NCBI GenBank assembly: GCA_005877535.1
Contig: VBOM01000103.1
Location: 1-14,564, forward strand
DNA: 14,564 bases
Reading direction: 5' to 3'
Source of the DNA: Nitrospirota bacterium
Lineage (GTDB): Bacteria > Nitrospirota > Nitrospiria > Nitrospirales > Nitrospiraceae
Shown here: one piece after another, positions 1-9,596 of the stretch
Layout of the letters: each line of letters begins with the position of its first letter
How positions within the stretch are numbered: the first letter of the stretch is position 1
Program-made: the position numbers and the translations under genes
Notes under the pieces: generated by a model
What the model was told of the DNA's origin: nothing
What the model saw: the letters and a program-made list of their open reading frames with translations, nothing else
Databases searched by the model: none

Positions 1-421
1 TGATGGTGCGTTCATAATAAGGCAACACACGCTCCGCGGTATCTTTCAGGCTTTCCCCCCCTGGCGGACGAACGTCGTAACTCCGCCGCCAAATTTTGAC
101 TTGTAGGTCGCCATACTTCTTGGCCGTTTCCGCCTTGTTCAATCCTTGTAGTTCGCCGTACCTCCGTTCGTTCAAGGCCTTGTCTTTCTCGATCGGGATA
201 CCCATCTGGCCGATGGTTTCGAGCGCGAGTCGCAATGTCTCATTCGCGCGGGCCAACACGGAGGTAAAGGCGCGGTCGAACTTGAAGATGCGCAGTTTCT
301 CCCCCGCATTCTTTGCCTCCTGTATCCCTCGCGGGGACAGAGGCACATCGACCCATCCCGTAAAACGATTTTCCAAGTTCCATTGTGACTCGCCATGACG
401 AAGCAGGACTAGTCGAGCCAT
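1..421 (-). CDS. gpmA: 2,3-bisphosphoglycerate-dependent phosphoglycerate mutase, 5' part (runs off the window)
   Basis: This cytosolic glycolytic/gluconeogenic enzyme interconverts 3-phosphoglycerate and 2-phosphoglycerate through a phosphohistidine. The frame stays open from an ATG at 419-421 to the window edge, giving 140 of the usual 230-250 residues. The N-terminus carries the phosphohistidine motif LLRHGES (His9), then ENRFTGW at about 17-23, a second conserved block [14 protein letters not shown] at about 83-96, and RPPGGES at about 118-124. All are hallmarks of the cofactor-dependent (dPGM) branch. An SD-like GAGAGGA precedes the ATG by about 7 bases. The gene is transcribed away from everything else in the window and has its own promoter. 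The second catalytic histidine lies beyond the edge, so an intact C-terminus is not shown. The family call is very secure. The choice of gpmA over a close dPGM paralogue is slightly less so. Confidence 0.95.
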   Translation of the reverse strand, partial: MARLVLLRHGESQWNLENRFTGWVDVPLSPRGIQEAKNAGEKLRIFKFDRAFTSVLARANETLRLALETIGQMGIPIEKDKALNERRYGELQGLNKAETAKKYGDLQVKIWRRSYDVRPPGGESLKDTAERVLPYYERTI

Positions 422-463
422 CGTGCGTTCCTCTCAAGTCTGAAGGGATATGTCACAGGCCAA

Positions 464-491
464 AGCATACTGGAACAGGTGCCCAAGTCAA
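464..491 (-). promoter_or_regulatory. sigma70-like promoter for gpmA
   Basis: On the minus strand, TTGACT (486-491) lies 16 bases upstream of TATGCT (464-469). Each hexamer matches the sigma70 consensus at most positions. Transcription would start near 457, leaving a leader of about 36 bases with the SD site just before the gpmA ATG. This is motif matching by eye. Confidence 0.5.
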
Positions 492-872
492 GCGGTAGCT
501 TTGACAGACACCTGCGTACCATGCCGCCCAATTCTCTTTACACAGGATACGCTGTCGGTATCATCACCTCCCGATAGGAACCGGCCTGCATTTGAGACTT
601 AACCCGCGTTATTCATGAAGGTTCTGCTTGCAACGCGCCGATCTGCTGCTACGGCTAGCCTCCGGCCAGCGGGCTCGCCCCTTGGCCCTTCTAAGTACTG
701 CACGAGCACGCATCGGATCCTCAGGGCTCTGCGCGCCGGTCTCGCTACGCTACTCAGCGCTTTCGCAACGATCCGTCATGAAAAATGCGGGCCAGCAAAC
801 CAGACCCACGCTTTCGCTACAGGAATGTGGGCAGGCCACGTTTTCGATCGGATCGCGTAGGTCGAGGGGTAG
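492..872. other. gene-free stretch upstream of the decayed gene
   Basis: I find no credible gene in these 380 bases. The open frames here are short, overlap in different frames, and translate to arginine-, serine- and alanine-rich strings without family character, as GC-rich noncoding DNA does. There is no tRNA cloverleaf, no strong terminator with a T tract and no long inverted repeat. About 610-780 is GC-rich and could hold the lost 5' end of the decayed gene that follows, or an interspersed repeat, but the window contains no second copy to compare. Confidence 0.4.
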
Positions 873-1540
873 AACGACTACGTCCTCTTTGTGCTCATGC
901 GCTATTGGGTGCCGAAGGTTCTTTCGTCGTCGGGACGAGAGCGGCTCACGAAGAACGATCCCGACTATTGGCTGGGATCGAGACAGATTCTGAAAGCAGC
1001 AACCACGCGCTTTCGAGCACTCAAGCCGCTCATCGAATTGCTGGCTGTGCCGAATTTTCTTGCAGAGTCGGCCATGGCTGGGACCGGTCCTTCACCGGTC
1101 ACGGAAGCTGAACTGGGAACGATGCAGAAGGCATTGCCGAGATGGCGGAGAGCTATGCCGGCCTGGACTCTATCTCGGTCATCAAGCAATTCAGTTCGGC
1201 TCCGCTCCGGCAGACTGAATTCTTCAAACTTAACAAGAAACACAGCGCCGAACTTGGGTGGTCTTCCTGCTGCGTGAACACTTTCGTAGTCTCGGCCTCG
1301 GCCAAGTTCGCTATTGGCCCCTCGTCGCGCCGATCAATGCGGCACGCGGCATTCTCAATCAAACAGAACGGTCAGGACGATTCTTCCCGACGAGCTGAAA
1401 TCCTGGTGGCAAAAGAACTGGCCGCGGATCTATATGAGCTGGAACAGAAGCAGGAAGCTTCCGAATCAGGCGGGGCGGTTATGCACAAGGTTTCGGATGA
1501 TTTAAGCATGGATGAACTTGAAGCCAGCGAGATAGTTTCT
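873..1540 (+). pseudogene. decayed protein gene with four -1 frameshifts, family not recognised
   Basis: A protein-like reading is recovered only by changing frame four times. About 873-1136 reads from DYVLFVLMRYWVPKVL to TEAELGTMQKALP. About 1142-1255 continues as AESYAGLDSISVIKQF through QTEFFKLNKKHSAELG. About 1258-1380 continues as VVFLLREHFRSLGLGQVRYW to NQTERSGRF. About 1381-1415 reads LPDELKSWWQ. From about 1418 it continues as ELAADLYELEQKQEASES. Every junction moves the frame in the same direction, as if one base had been lost each time, and the joined text is coherent over at least 220 residues. A TAG at 870-872 closes the frame upstream, so the original start is not visible. The 3' end runs into the tail of the convergent zinc-ribbon gene. 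I do not recognise the family. The longest intact frame (1142-1696) is not a gene, because it crosses into antisense of the neighbour. Indel sequencing errors are possible, but intact frames elsewhere argue for real decay. Confidence 0.55.
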
Positions 1541-1543
1541 GGT

Positions 1544-2176
1544 TTACACACTGCTCGCTGCAGTCGGTTTCGCCGGCTTCTCTGGCGACCTTTCGCCGTC
1601 TGTTGGCCCATCCTGAAGCATTTTGATCATGGTCATAATGAACAGCACGTAGAAGGCGATGCCGACCCAGATCACGTAGGGCTGGACCCCTCCTGATTCC
1701 TTCAATGCCTCGTCCAGCTTCACCGGATCGGTCCACGAACCCTTCTTGATCTTGCCAATATGCTCGCGGCAGTGCCAGTAGTACACATAATTCGCTGTGG
1801 CCCCAGCCATGATGCTCCAGACGAGACCTACGGTAAGGTCGCCGGTCAGGTAGGTCGAAATCATCGGACCGAGGGCGTAGACTAGCGCGTACACGTACAT
1901 TTTTCGGTAGAGAAACCAGACGAAGGAAATAAAGAGAAAGGCCGGCCAATTCCACGTCAGGACGAACTTCGACCCTTCCCCCAATCCGAACTTCTTAAAA
2001 TGTTTCAGGTAGCGATCGGCGTGGGGACCGATGAATTGGCGCCAGAGATTTTCATCAGTGTGGATTACGGTGGCGGCGAGCGGTGCTTCAGGCTCGACGG
2101 CAAGCGTGTTTCCACACTGGTAGCAAAATTTAGCGTCTTCCTGATTCTGCTGCTTGCACTGGGCACAAGATTTCAT
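1544..2176 (-). CDS. zinc-ribbon DUF2628-type membrane protein
   Basis: The 210-residue product is probably in the inner membrane; its function is unknown. It opens with a zinc ribbon: two CxxC knuckles at Cys4/Cys7 and Cys18/Cys21 (KSCAQC and FCYQCG). A hydrophilic stretch contains FIGPHADRYLKHFKKFG at about 48-64. After that comes a membrane region with hydrophobic segments at about 77-90, 94-110, 114-132 and 165-186, including WNWPAFLFISFVWFLYRKMY. The combination of tryptophan-rich entry and LYRKMY is typical of DUF2628 proteins. The C-terminal 25 residues are polar and proline-rich. I chose the ATG at 2174-2176 because the zinc ribbon starts immediately there. A TTG at 2258-2260 would add 28 residues without family character. 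The SD before the ATG is weak. The gene diverges from argD across 144 bases and converges on the decayed gene. An intact CDS is well supported; its role is not. Confidence 0.85.
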   Translation of the reverse strand: MKSCAQCKQQNQEDAKFCYQCGNTLAVEPEAPLAATVIHTDENLWRQFIGPHADRYLKHFKKFGLGEGSKFVLTWNWPAFLFISFVWFLYRKMYVYALVYALGPMISTYLTGDLTVGLVWSIMAGATANYVYYWHCREHIGKIKKGSWTDPVKLDEALKESGGVQPYVIWVGIAFYVLFIMTMIKMLQDGPTDGERSPEKPAKPTAASSV

Positions 2177-2257
2177 CCGCCCGAGAGTATCACAGTGGAG
2201 CCGCCACCTGGGTAAAGAACCAAGGCGACTCTGCCTCACATCTTCTGCCGCTCCTTT

Positions 2258-2286
2258 CAAGTTGATTCCATCGACAGGCCTATGCT
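2258..2286 (+). promoter_or_regulatory. possible argD promoter
   Basis: TATGCT at 2281-2286 is the same -10 hexamer seen before gpmA and lies about 35 bases upstream of the argD ATG. No good -35 stands 16-18 bases upstream; CAAGTT at 2258-2263 is poor, and TTGATT at 2262-2267 is only 13 bases away. An activator-dependent or differently spaced promoter is possible. I saw no convincing ARG-box palindrome in the 144 bases between the divergent genes. Confidence 0.25.
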
Positions 2287-2320
2287 ACCTTCCCTTACTT
2301 TACAAAGGGATACGTCTGTC

Positions 2321-3517
2321 ATGCCGACGGAAGAACTGAAACAGGACGCCGCACTTTATTTGATGCAGACTTATACGCGTCAACCGCTCTCGATCGTGCG
2401 AGGGCGTGGCACGAAGGTGTACGACCTTGAGGGACGAGAGTATCTCGATTTCGTCGGCGGGATTGCGGTGAACATCCTCGGGCATGGCCACCCGGATCTG
2501 GTTCAGGCGATCCAGCGCCAAGCTGCGCAGCTGATCCATACCTCGAACCTCTACTACACCGAGCCACAAGTGAAGCTGGCGCACATGCTGGTGGATCACT
2601 CGTTTGCCGACAAAGTGTTCTTCTGCAACAGCGGGGCAGAGGCGAACGAAGCAGCGATTAAGCTGGCCCGCCGTTACTCCCATGAAAAGTATGGAGCCGG
2701 GCGGTTCGAGATCGTCACGATGAGGAACTCGTTCCACGGCCGGACGATCGCGACGTTGACGGCGACGGGCCAAGATAAGGTTCAGAAGGGCTACGAGCCG
2801 CTGCTACCGGGTTTCAGCTACGTCGCCTTCAATAATCTGGAGCAACTGAAACGGGCCGTGACTGACAAGACCGCGGCGATTATGCTCGAGCCGGTTCAAG
2901 GTGAGGGGGGTATCTATGTCGCGGACCGCGAGTATTTGAAGCAGGCGAGAGATCTGTGCTCCCAAAAGGACGTGCTGTTGATTTTCGACGAAGTACAGAC
3001 TGGAATGGGGCGGACCGGAACTCTATTTGCCTACGAGCAGTTAGGGGTGCAGCCGGACATCATGACCTTGGCGAAAGGGTTGGGGGGGGGCGTTCCCATC
3101 GGAGCCTGCCTCGCGAGGGACTCTGTTGCAAAGGCCTTCTCGCCCGGCAGTCATGCCTCGACATTCGGCGGTAATCCGCTCGCCTGTGCGGCGGGCTTAG
3201 CCGTCTGTCGTGCCCTGCTGGAAGGCCAAGTCCTTGATCATGCGCGCCGGATGGGAGAGTATTTTGCGAAGGGGTTATTGGACTGTAAGGAGCGACACCG
3301 GGTGGTGCGCGAGGTGCGTGGCCTCGGACTCTTGCAGGGAATTGAGCTCGATATGGATGGCCAAGCCGTCGTGAGGGAGTGTTTAGCACGAGGCATTCTG
3401 ATCAATTCGACCGGCGAGTACGTACTGCGGTTCGTGCCGTCCTTAATCATTACCCAGCTGGAAATCGATCGATTGCTCGATACGCTTGCTCAGATTTTCG
3501 ACATACAGGCGGCGTAA
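2321..3517 (+). CDS. argD: acetylornithine aminotransferase
   Basis: This PLP enzyme transfers an amino group from glutamate to N-acetylglutamate semialdehyde, giving N-acetylornithine for arginine synthesis. The 398 residues match the family's usual 390-410. Visible landmarks are the GHGHPDL block (about 54-60), the cofactor phosphate-binding SGAEANE (about 104-110), NSFHGRT (136-142), the PVQGEGG loop (191-197), IFDEVQTGMGRTG (221-233) with Asp223 for the pyridine nitrogen, and LAKGLGGG with the Schiff-base Lys252. The ATG at 2321 follows AAAGGGA by about 10 bases. An upstream ATG at 2282 would only add 13 residues that are not family-like. It is the first gene of the arginine cluster, with 16 bases to argF. 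ArgD can double as N-succinyldiaminopimelate aminotransferase in some bacteria, which is relevant because dapA, dapB and lysA lie downstream. The family fold is shared with ornithine aminotransferase, but the arg context decides. Confidence 0.96.
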   Translation: MPTEELKQDAALYLMQTYTRQPLSIVRGRGTKVYDLEGREYLDFVGGIAVNILGHGHPDLVQAIQRQAAQLIHTSNLYYTEPQVKLAHMLVDHSFADKVFFCNSGAEANEAAIKLARRYSHEKYGAGRFEIVTMRNSFHGRTIATLTATGQDKVQKGYEPLLPGFSYVAFNNLEQLKRAVTDKTAAIMLEPVQGEGGIYVADREYLKQARDLCSQKDVLLIFDEVQTGMGRTGTLFAYEQLGVQPDIMTLAKGLGGGVPIGACLARDSVAKAFSPGSHASTFGGNPLACAAGLAVCRALLEGQVLDHARRMGEYFAKGLLDCKERHRVVREVRGLGLLQGIELDMDGQAVVRECLARGILINSTGEYVLRFVPSLIITQLEIDRLLDTLAQIFDIQAA

Positions 3518-3533
3518 GGCTTACTGAGGCTGA

Positions 3534-5727
<2,194 letters not shown>

Positions 5728-5728
<1 letters not shown>

Positions 5729-7140
5729 TGGCACGAGCAACGGGCCGCAGCTCTGCCGCGTCGGAAGGCGGAAAGGCCTGGGATGGACGGTTCAGACAAA
5801 AGACGAACCGGTTGGTGGAATCTTTCACTGTTTCGGTGGCGGTCGATCGCCGGCTGTACGCTCACGACATTCAGGGCAGCATCGCCCATTGCAAGACGTT
5901 GGGGAAGGCGCGCGTGTTGACCGCCTCTGAGACCAGGGCGATCGTGCGGGGCCTGGAATCGGTGAAGACCGAGCTAGATCGGGGCCGCTTTCGCTTCACT
6001 CCGCAGGATGAAGATATTCACATGGCAATTGAGCGCCGGCTGACAGAATTGATCGGCCCCCTCGGCGGCAAGTTGCACACGGGCCGGAGCCGGAACGATC
6101 AGGTCGTGCTGGATGTTCGGCTCTATTTGCGAGATCAACTTAGTCAGCTCGTGACGCATCTCGAAAACTTTCAGCGGGTGTTGGTGGCGAAGGGAAAGGC
6201 GAATCGAACGGTTGCCATGCCGGGCTATACACATCTACAGCGTGCTCAGCCGGTGCTGTTCGCTCATCATCTATTGGCTTATGTAGAAATGATCGAGCGG
6301 GACAAGGGGCGATTTTGCGATGCAACGGTGCGTTTGAATATCATGCCGTTGGGGTCCGGCGCGCTCGCGGGGACCAACTACCCAGTCGATCGTCGGTTCA
6401 CCGCCGGGCTGCTGGGCTTTCCCTCCGTGACGCAAAACAGTCTCGATGCCGTGTCCGATCGGGATTTCATCATCGAGGTGGTTTCAGCGCTGTCGATCAC
6501 GATGATGCATCTGTCCCGGCTCAGTGAAGAATTGATTCTCTGGTCCTCCCAGGAGTTCCAATTCGTCGAACTCCCCGATGCCTTCTGTACCGGTAGTAGT
6601 ATGATGCCGCAGAAAAAGAATCCCGATGTGCCGGAATTGGTGCGGGGCAAGACGGGACGTGTCTATGGCCATTTAGTCAATCTGTTGACGACGCTCAAGG
6701 CCATGCCCTTGAGTTATAACCGAGATCTTCAGGAGGATAAGCCGGCGCTCTTCGATGCCCTGGATACCGTGGTCGCGTCGGTGGAGGTCTTGACGGAACT
6801 GATGCGCCGACTCACCGTGAATCGGGACGTCCTCAAGCAGGCGGTTCAGGATGGCGGTATGTTGGCCACGGAGGTTGCAGACTATCTTGTGACCAGAGGA
6901 ATACCTTTTCGCGAAGCGCATGCGATCACGGGCCGATTAGTGCGGACCGCATTGGATCAAGGCCGTGGACTCACGAACTTCTCGCTTGAGGAACTGCGGA
7001 CATTCTCCGAGCGAATTGAAAAGGGCCTGTTCTTGCGGTTGACTGTCACTGCCGCTATCGACCGGAAATCTCAGATAGGCGGAACTGCCCGAATGCAAGT
7101 GGAACGGCGCATCAAAGAACTCGAGCGGATGCTCTCGTGA
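5728..7140 (+). CDS. argH: argininosuccinate lyase
   Basis: It cleaves argininosuccinate to arginine and fumarate, the last step of arginine synthesis, and belongs to the fumarase/aspartase superfamily. The 470 residues are close to the usual 460. Visible motifs are KAWDGRF near residue 16-22, the substrate-binding HTGRSRNDQ (about 117-125), AMPGYTHLQRAQP (163-175) with a catalytic-site histidine, and the superfamily signature GSSMMPQKKNPD (289-300) with the mobile-loop catalytic serine. The ATG at 5728 is the first base after TG of the argG stop. GGGAGG about 10 bases upstream supports it. The start gives about 15 residues more than typical before the KAWDGRF block, a small lineage-type extension. 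The gene is followed without a gap by a small lipoprotein gene in the same operon. Confidence 0.97.
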
Positions 7141-7403
7141 AGATGCGGACGCCGAGTGCGACATCCATCGTGGCGGGTGTGACGATGGGAATGTTGGTCG
7201 CCTGCGGGGTCGTAGGGTCGCCAGTTGCTCCTGAAAGTGTCGGTGTGAATCCGACCATTGAGCGGCAAAAGAAGTTAGAGGCGTTTGAGGAGAAACAGCG
7301 CGAGGCAGAAGAAGCTGCCGAATCTGCCGAGCCACAACCGGACCCAATGCTACAGGGGCAGGATGTCAACCTTCCTCCATTACAACCGGTGGGAACCCGG
7401 TAA
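7137..7403 (+). CDS. small lipoprotein of unknown function
   Basis: This 88-residue frame starts with GTG overlapping the argH stop (GTGA); an ATG two codons later at 7143 would give 86 residues. The N-terminus has positive charges, a hydrophobic run and the lipobox LVAC (about 20-23), so signal peptidase II processing at Cys23 is expected, with anchoring to a membrane. Downstream is a charged, probably helical stretch, RQKKLEAFEEKQREAEEAAE, then a proline- and glutamine-containing tail. Length and composition resemble the tiny lipoproteins of the LptM/YifL kind that sit beside argH, lysA or dapF in other bacteria, which also have a lipobox but are shorter. I cannot assign it to that family from sequence alone. 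It is very likely co-transcribed with argH. No SD of quality precedes either start, so coupling to argH termination is plausible. Confidence 0.7.
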   Translation: MKMRTPSATSIVAGVTMGMLVACGVVGSPVAPESVGVNPTIERQKKLEAFEEKQREAEEAAESAEPQPDPMLQGQDVNLPPLQPVGTR

Positions 7404-7422
7404 TGTCGGAACCACCATCTGC

Positions 7423-7452
7423 TGGACCTGTGTAGCCGGATAAAGCTATACT
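7423..7452 (+). promoter_or_regulatory. possible promoter ahead of the radical SAM-lysA-dapA-dapB cluster
   Basis: TGGACC (7423-7428) and TATACT (7447-7452) are 18 bases apart and match the sigma70 hexamers at four and five positions. Transcription from here would leave a leader of about 185 bases before the radical SAM gene. This is the best candidate in the 240-base gap, but it is only motif matching, and read-through from the arginine cluster is an alternative because no terminator is evident. Confidence 0.35.
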
Positions 7453-7606
7453 GCAAAGGCGCGTGAATGGCTGTGCCGAGATGGCGCAGGTCCTGGCGGC
7501 GATCGAGGCCGAGCACGCAGAGCCTCAAGTCCGTTCCAATGAAGGAGGCGGCGTGACATAAGCATGGGAGCAGCTCAGAACATCTCAACGAACTATTGAT
7601 AATCTC

Positions 7607-7624
7607 AGCCGGATAGCCGGATAG
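7607..7624 (+). repeat. AGCCGGAT direct repeat upstream of the radical SAM gene
   Basis: Two copies of AGCCGGAT stand in tandem, followed by AG. A third AGCCGGATA occurs at 7434-7442, inside the spacer of the proposed promoter. The tandem copies end just before the SD region GAGGTGAGGAGGA of the radical SAM gene. They could be a protein-binding direct repeat or chance; there are too few copies to decide. Confidence 0.4.
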
Positions 7625-7643
7625 AGGTGAGGAGGATCAGTTC

Positions 7644-9596
7644 ATGGAGCTTATTCAACCTGTTCGGCACAGTCAGGTCATTGGGCATGCGGCAACGGTC
7701 AAGCACGCACCAGGCAAGCGGCTGTTGCTGGTCGATCCCTATCCGCGCAATAATCCCTATCGGTTGACCGCTTCGGAGCGCCGCGCGGTTTGGTTTCCCA
7801 AGCTGAGCTTGCCGACGATCGCAGCCTATACGCCGGAGAATTGGGAAGTAAATCTGGTCGATGAAGCGGTTCAAGATATCGATTTCGATTATCCCTGTGA
7901 CATGGTCGGCCTCTCCATGATGACCTGCTATGCCCCTCGCGCCTACGAGATCGCAACGGAATTTCGCAAGCGAGGCAAGACGATCGTCATGGGGGGCGTC
8001 CATCCCACATACTGCCCTGACGAAGCGCTTCGGTATGCCGACGCGATCGTCTGTGGAGAAGCCGAAGATCTCTGGCCGCAGTTGGTCGCGGATTATGAGG
8101 CCGGGAAGATGCAGCGCATGTATAAGATGACATCGTTTCCCTCTCTGGAGAAGTACAAGAGTCCCCGTGTCGAATTGTTGAGCCCCGACTCGTACATGAC
8201 GAGACAATGTAGTTTCACGACACGCGGATGTCATTTCGATTGCGAGTTCTGTAGCGTGTCCCCGTTTAACGGAAAGACTACGCGACGTCGACCGGTGCAG
8301 GAAGTGGTCACGGAGCTTCGAAATGTTCAGCGATGGATTCGCAGTGAGTTGGTTGAGCGATTGCGCGACGAGCCGATGTGGAACGCCTTCGTCACTGCGC
8401 TTCGGATTCGGGTAGGAATCGAAGACGGCAGCATTGTCGCGTTTGTCGACGACTTGCACAACAGCAACCGTGCCTATTGTCGTGAGCTCTGGGCCGCGCT
8501 GAAACCGCTCAAGATTAAATGGGGTTGCCAGTCCACAATGTTCCTCGCTGATGACGAGGAGATGGTTAAGCTTGCGGCCGAAAGCGGCTGCGTGTCGGTC
8601 TTCGTCGGGATGGAATCGCTCGATGAAGATGCTCTGGACGAAACGAATAAGCCGTTTAATCGAGTCCAGAAGTTCTCCAAGGAGATCAAAATGTTCCACG
8701 ATTACGGGATCATGGTGAATCCCGGGATCGTGTTCGGATTCGACAGCGACGATGTGACCGTGTTCGAACGGGCCGTCGACTTCTTGACAAAGAACCAGGT
8801 GGAATTGGCTTACTTCAACGTGCTGACGCCCCTTCCTGGTACGGCGCTGTTCGACCGCTTCGAAAAAGCCGGTCGTATCTTCGACAGGGACTGGGCGAAG
8901 TATGACGGCAAGCATGTGGTGTTCCAGCCGAGCAGGATGACGACTGAGCAACTACAAGACGGATTCCACTGGGCCAACCACCAATTCTATTCACTCCCTT
9001 CGATCTGGAAACGATTGTCGGGCACAAGTCAGCGGCTTATTCCGCGATGGGAGATGAATCGGGAGTTTCGGAAGTTGGTCAAGCGAACCTGCCCCAAAGC
9101 GTCCCTGTCGCCGCTCGCGGGGGTGTTGAAGAATCTCCAAGCGAAGCTCCCGGTGTTGGACAAGGAGCAATTGATTCCTAGCGCGCTGCATGCACTGAAA
9201 CAGCATTTCGATCCGAATGCGCTCTCGGCACAACAATTGATTTTCCACATCAAGGCCAAGCGGCATGACAAGTTCGCTGCTCTGTTCGTGGATCTTGAAG
9301 GTACCCTCGATCGCCTGAATGCCTTGGAATTGATTAAGCGGATCAAGGAAGCTGCCAATCAGGCACGCATGGACATCATCGTCAACTTCGAGCACCTCAA
9401 GCTGGCGACGCCAGATGCCCTCAAGGCATTGGTGGATTCAGACGCCATGAAGGTGGCGATTCCGAATGTGAAGGTCCGCTTTCGCAAGTTTAAGGATGCA
9501 TTCGAAGCCTCATTGCAGGGCTTCTCACTCGCAGGCTTGCAGGGCTTCTCGCTCACAGGCCTTGAACATCTCAATGAAGATTCGCAGGATGCATAG
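7644..9596 (+). CDS. cobalamin-binding (B12) domain radical SAM protein with C-terminal extension
   Basis: The 650-residue protein belongs to the class E-like radical SAM enzymes with an N-terminal B12-binding fold (compare BchE, HpnJ and HpnP types). About 25-150 is the Rossmann-like B12 domain, ending in GGVHPTYCPDEAL. The TTRGCHFDCEFCSV motif supplies the cluster cysteines C196, C200 and C203 (CxxxCxxC). The TIM-barrel strands IVAFVDDLHNSNR and GIVFGFDSD follow, with LTPLPGTALF near 394-403. About 228-262 looks like extra sequence between barrel elements that are normally adjacent. About 540-615 (AALFVDLEGTLDRL to PNVKVRF) resembles a STAS-type alpha/beta domain. The tail has a duplicated eight-residue unit. 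A strong SD, GAGGAGGA, precedes the ATG by about 9 bases. The stop overlaps the lysA start by eight bases, so it is probably co-translated with lysine genes. The substrate is not predictable. Confidence 0.9.
   Translation: MELIQPVRHSQVIGHAATVKHAPGKRLLLVDPYPRNNPYRLTASERRAVWFPKLSLPTIAAYTPENWEVNLVDEAVQDIDFDYPCDMVGLSMMTCYAPRAYEIATEFRKRGKTIVMGGVHPTYCPDEALRYADAIVCGEAEDLWPQLVADYEAGKMQRMYKMTSFPSLEKYKSPRVELLSPDSYMTRQCSFTTRGCHFDCEFCSVSPFNGKTTRRRPVQEVVTELRNVQRWIRSELVERLRDEPMWNAFVTALRIRVGIEDGSIVAFVDDLHNSNRAYCRELWAALKPLKIKWGCQSTMFLADDEEMVKLAAESGCVSVFVGMESLDEDALDETNKPFNRVQKFSKEIKMFHDYGIMVNPGIVFGFDSDDVTVFERAVDFLTKNQVELAYFNVLTPLPGTALFDRFEKAGRIFDRDWAKYDGKHVVFQPSRMTTEQLQDGFHWANHQFYSLPSIWKRLSGTSQRLIPRWEMNREFRKLVKRTCPKASLSPLAGVLKNLQAKLPVLDKEQLIPSALHALKQHFDPNALSAQQLIFHIKAKRHDKFAALFVDLEGTLDRLNALELIKRIKEAANQARMDIIVNFEHLKLATPDALKALVDSDAMKVAIPNVKVRFRKFKDAFEASLQGFSLAGLQGFSLTGLEHLNEDSQDA
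9513..9560 (+). repeat. 24-base tandem duplication in the radical SAM gene
   Basis: Two adjacent 24-base units (9513-9536 and 9537-9560) differ at only two positions and encode LQGFSLAG and LQGFSLTG. The duplication keeps the frame and lies just upstream of the lysA start. One difference is silent (TCA versus TCG) and the other changes Ala to Thr. A recent slippage duplication is the simplest reading. Confidence 0.9.

Noticed and set aside
1142..1696. 184-codon plus-strand frame taken as one gene
   Set aside because: Only parts look like protein. Between them it passes out of the coherent frame of the decayed gene, and its last 50 codons are antisense to the DUF2628 gene.
7463..7561. 32-codon frame from GTG, ending in TAA
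   Set aside because: The codon use is plausible, but the SD is poor, it is very short, and no family is recognised. It is mentioned only as a possible leader peptide.
7404..7643. lysine riboswitch ahead of the lysA cluster
   Set aside because: I could not find the conserved purine-rich core or the five-helix layout, and the region is short for one.
7605..8951. 448-codon open frame on the minus strand
   Set aside because: It lies wholly antisense to the radical SAM gene, whose motifs are certain. The translation is rich in His, Arg and Leu without family features, and the frame is open because of the codon bias of the real gene.
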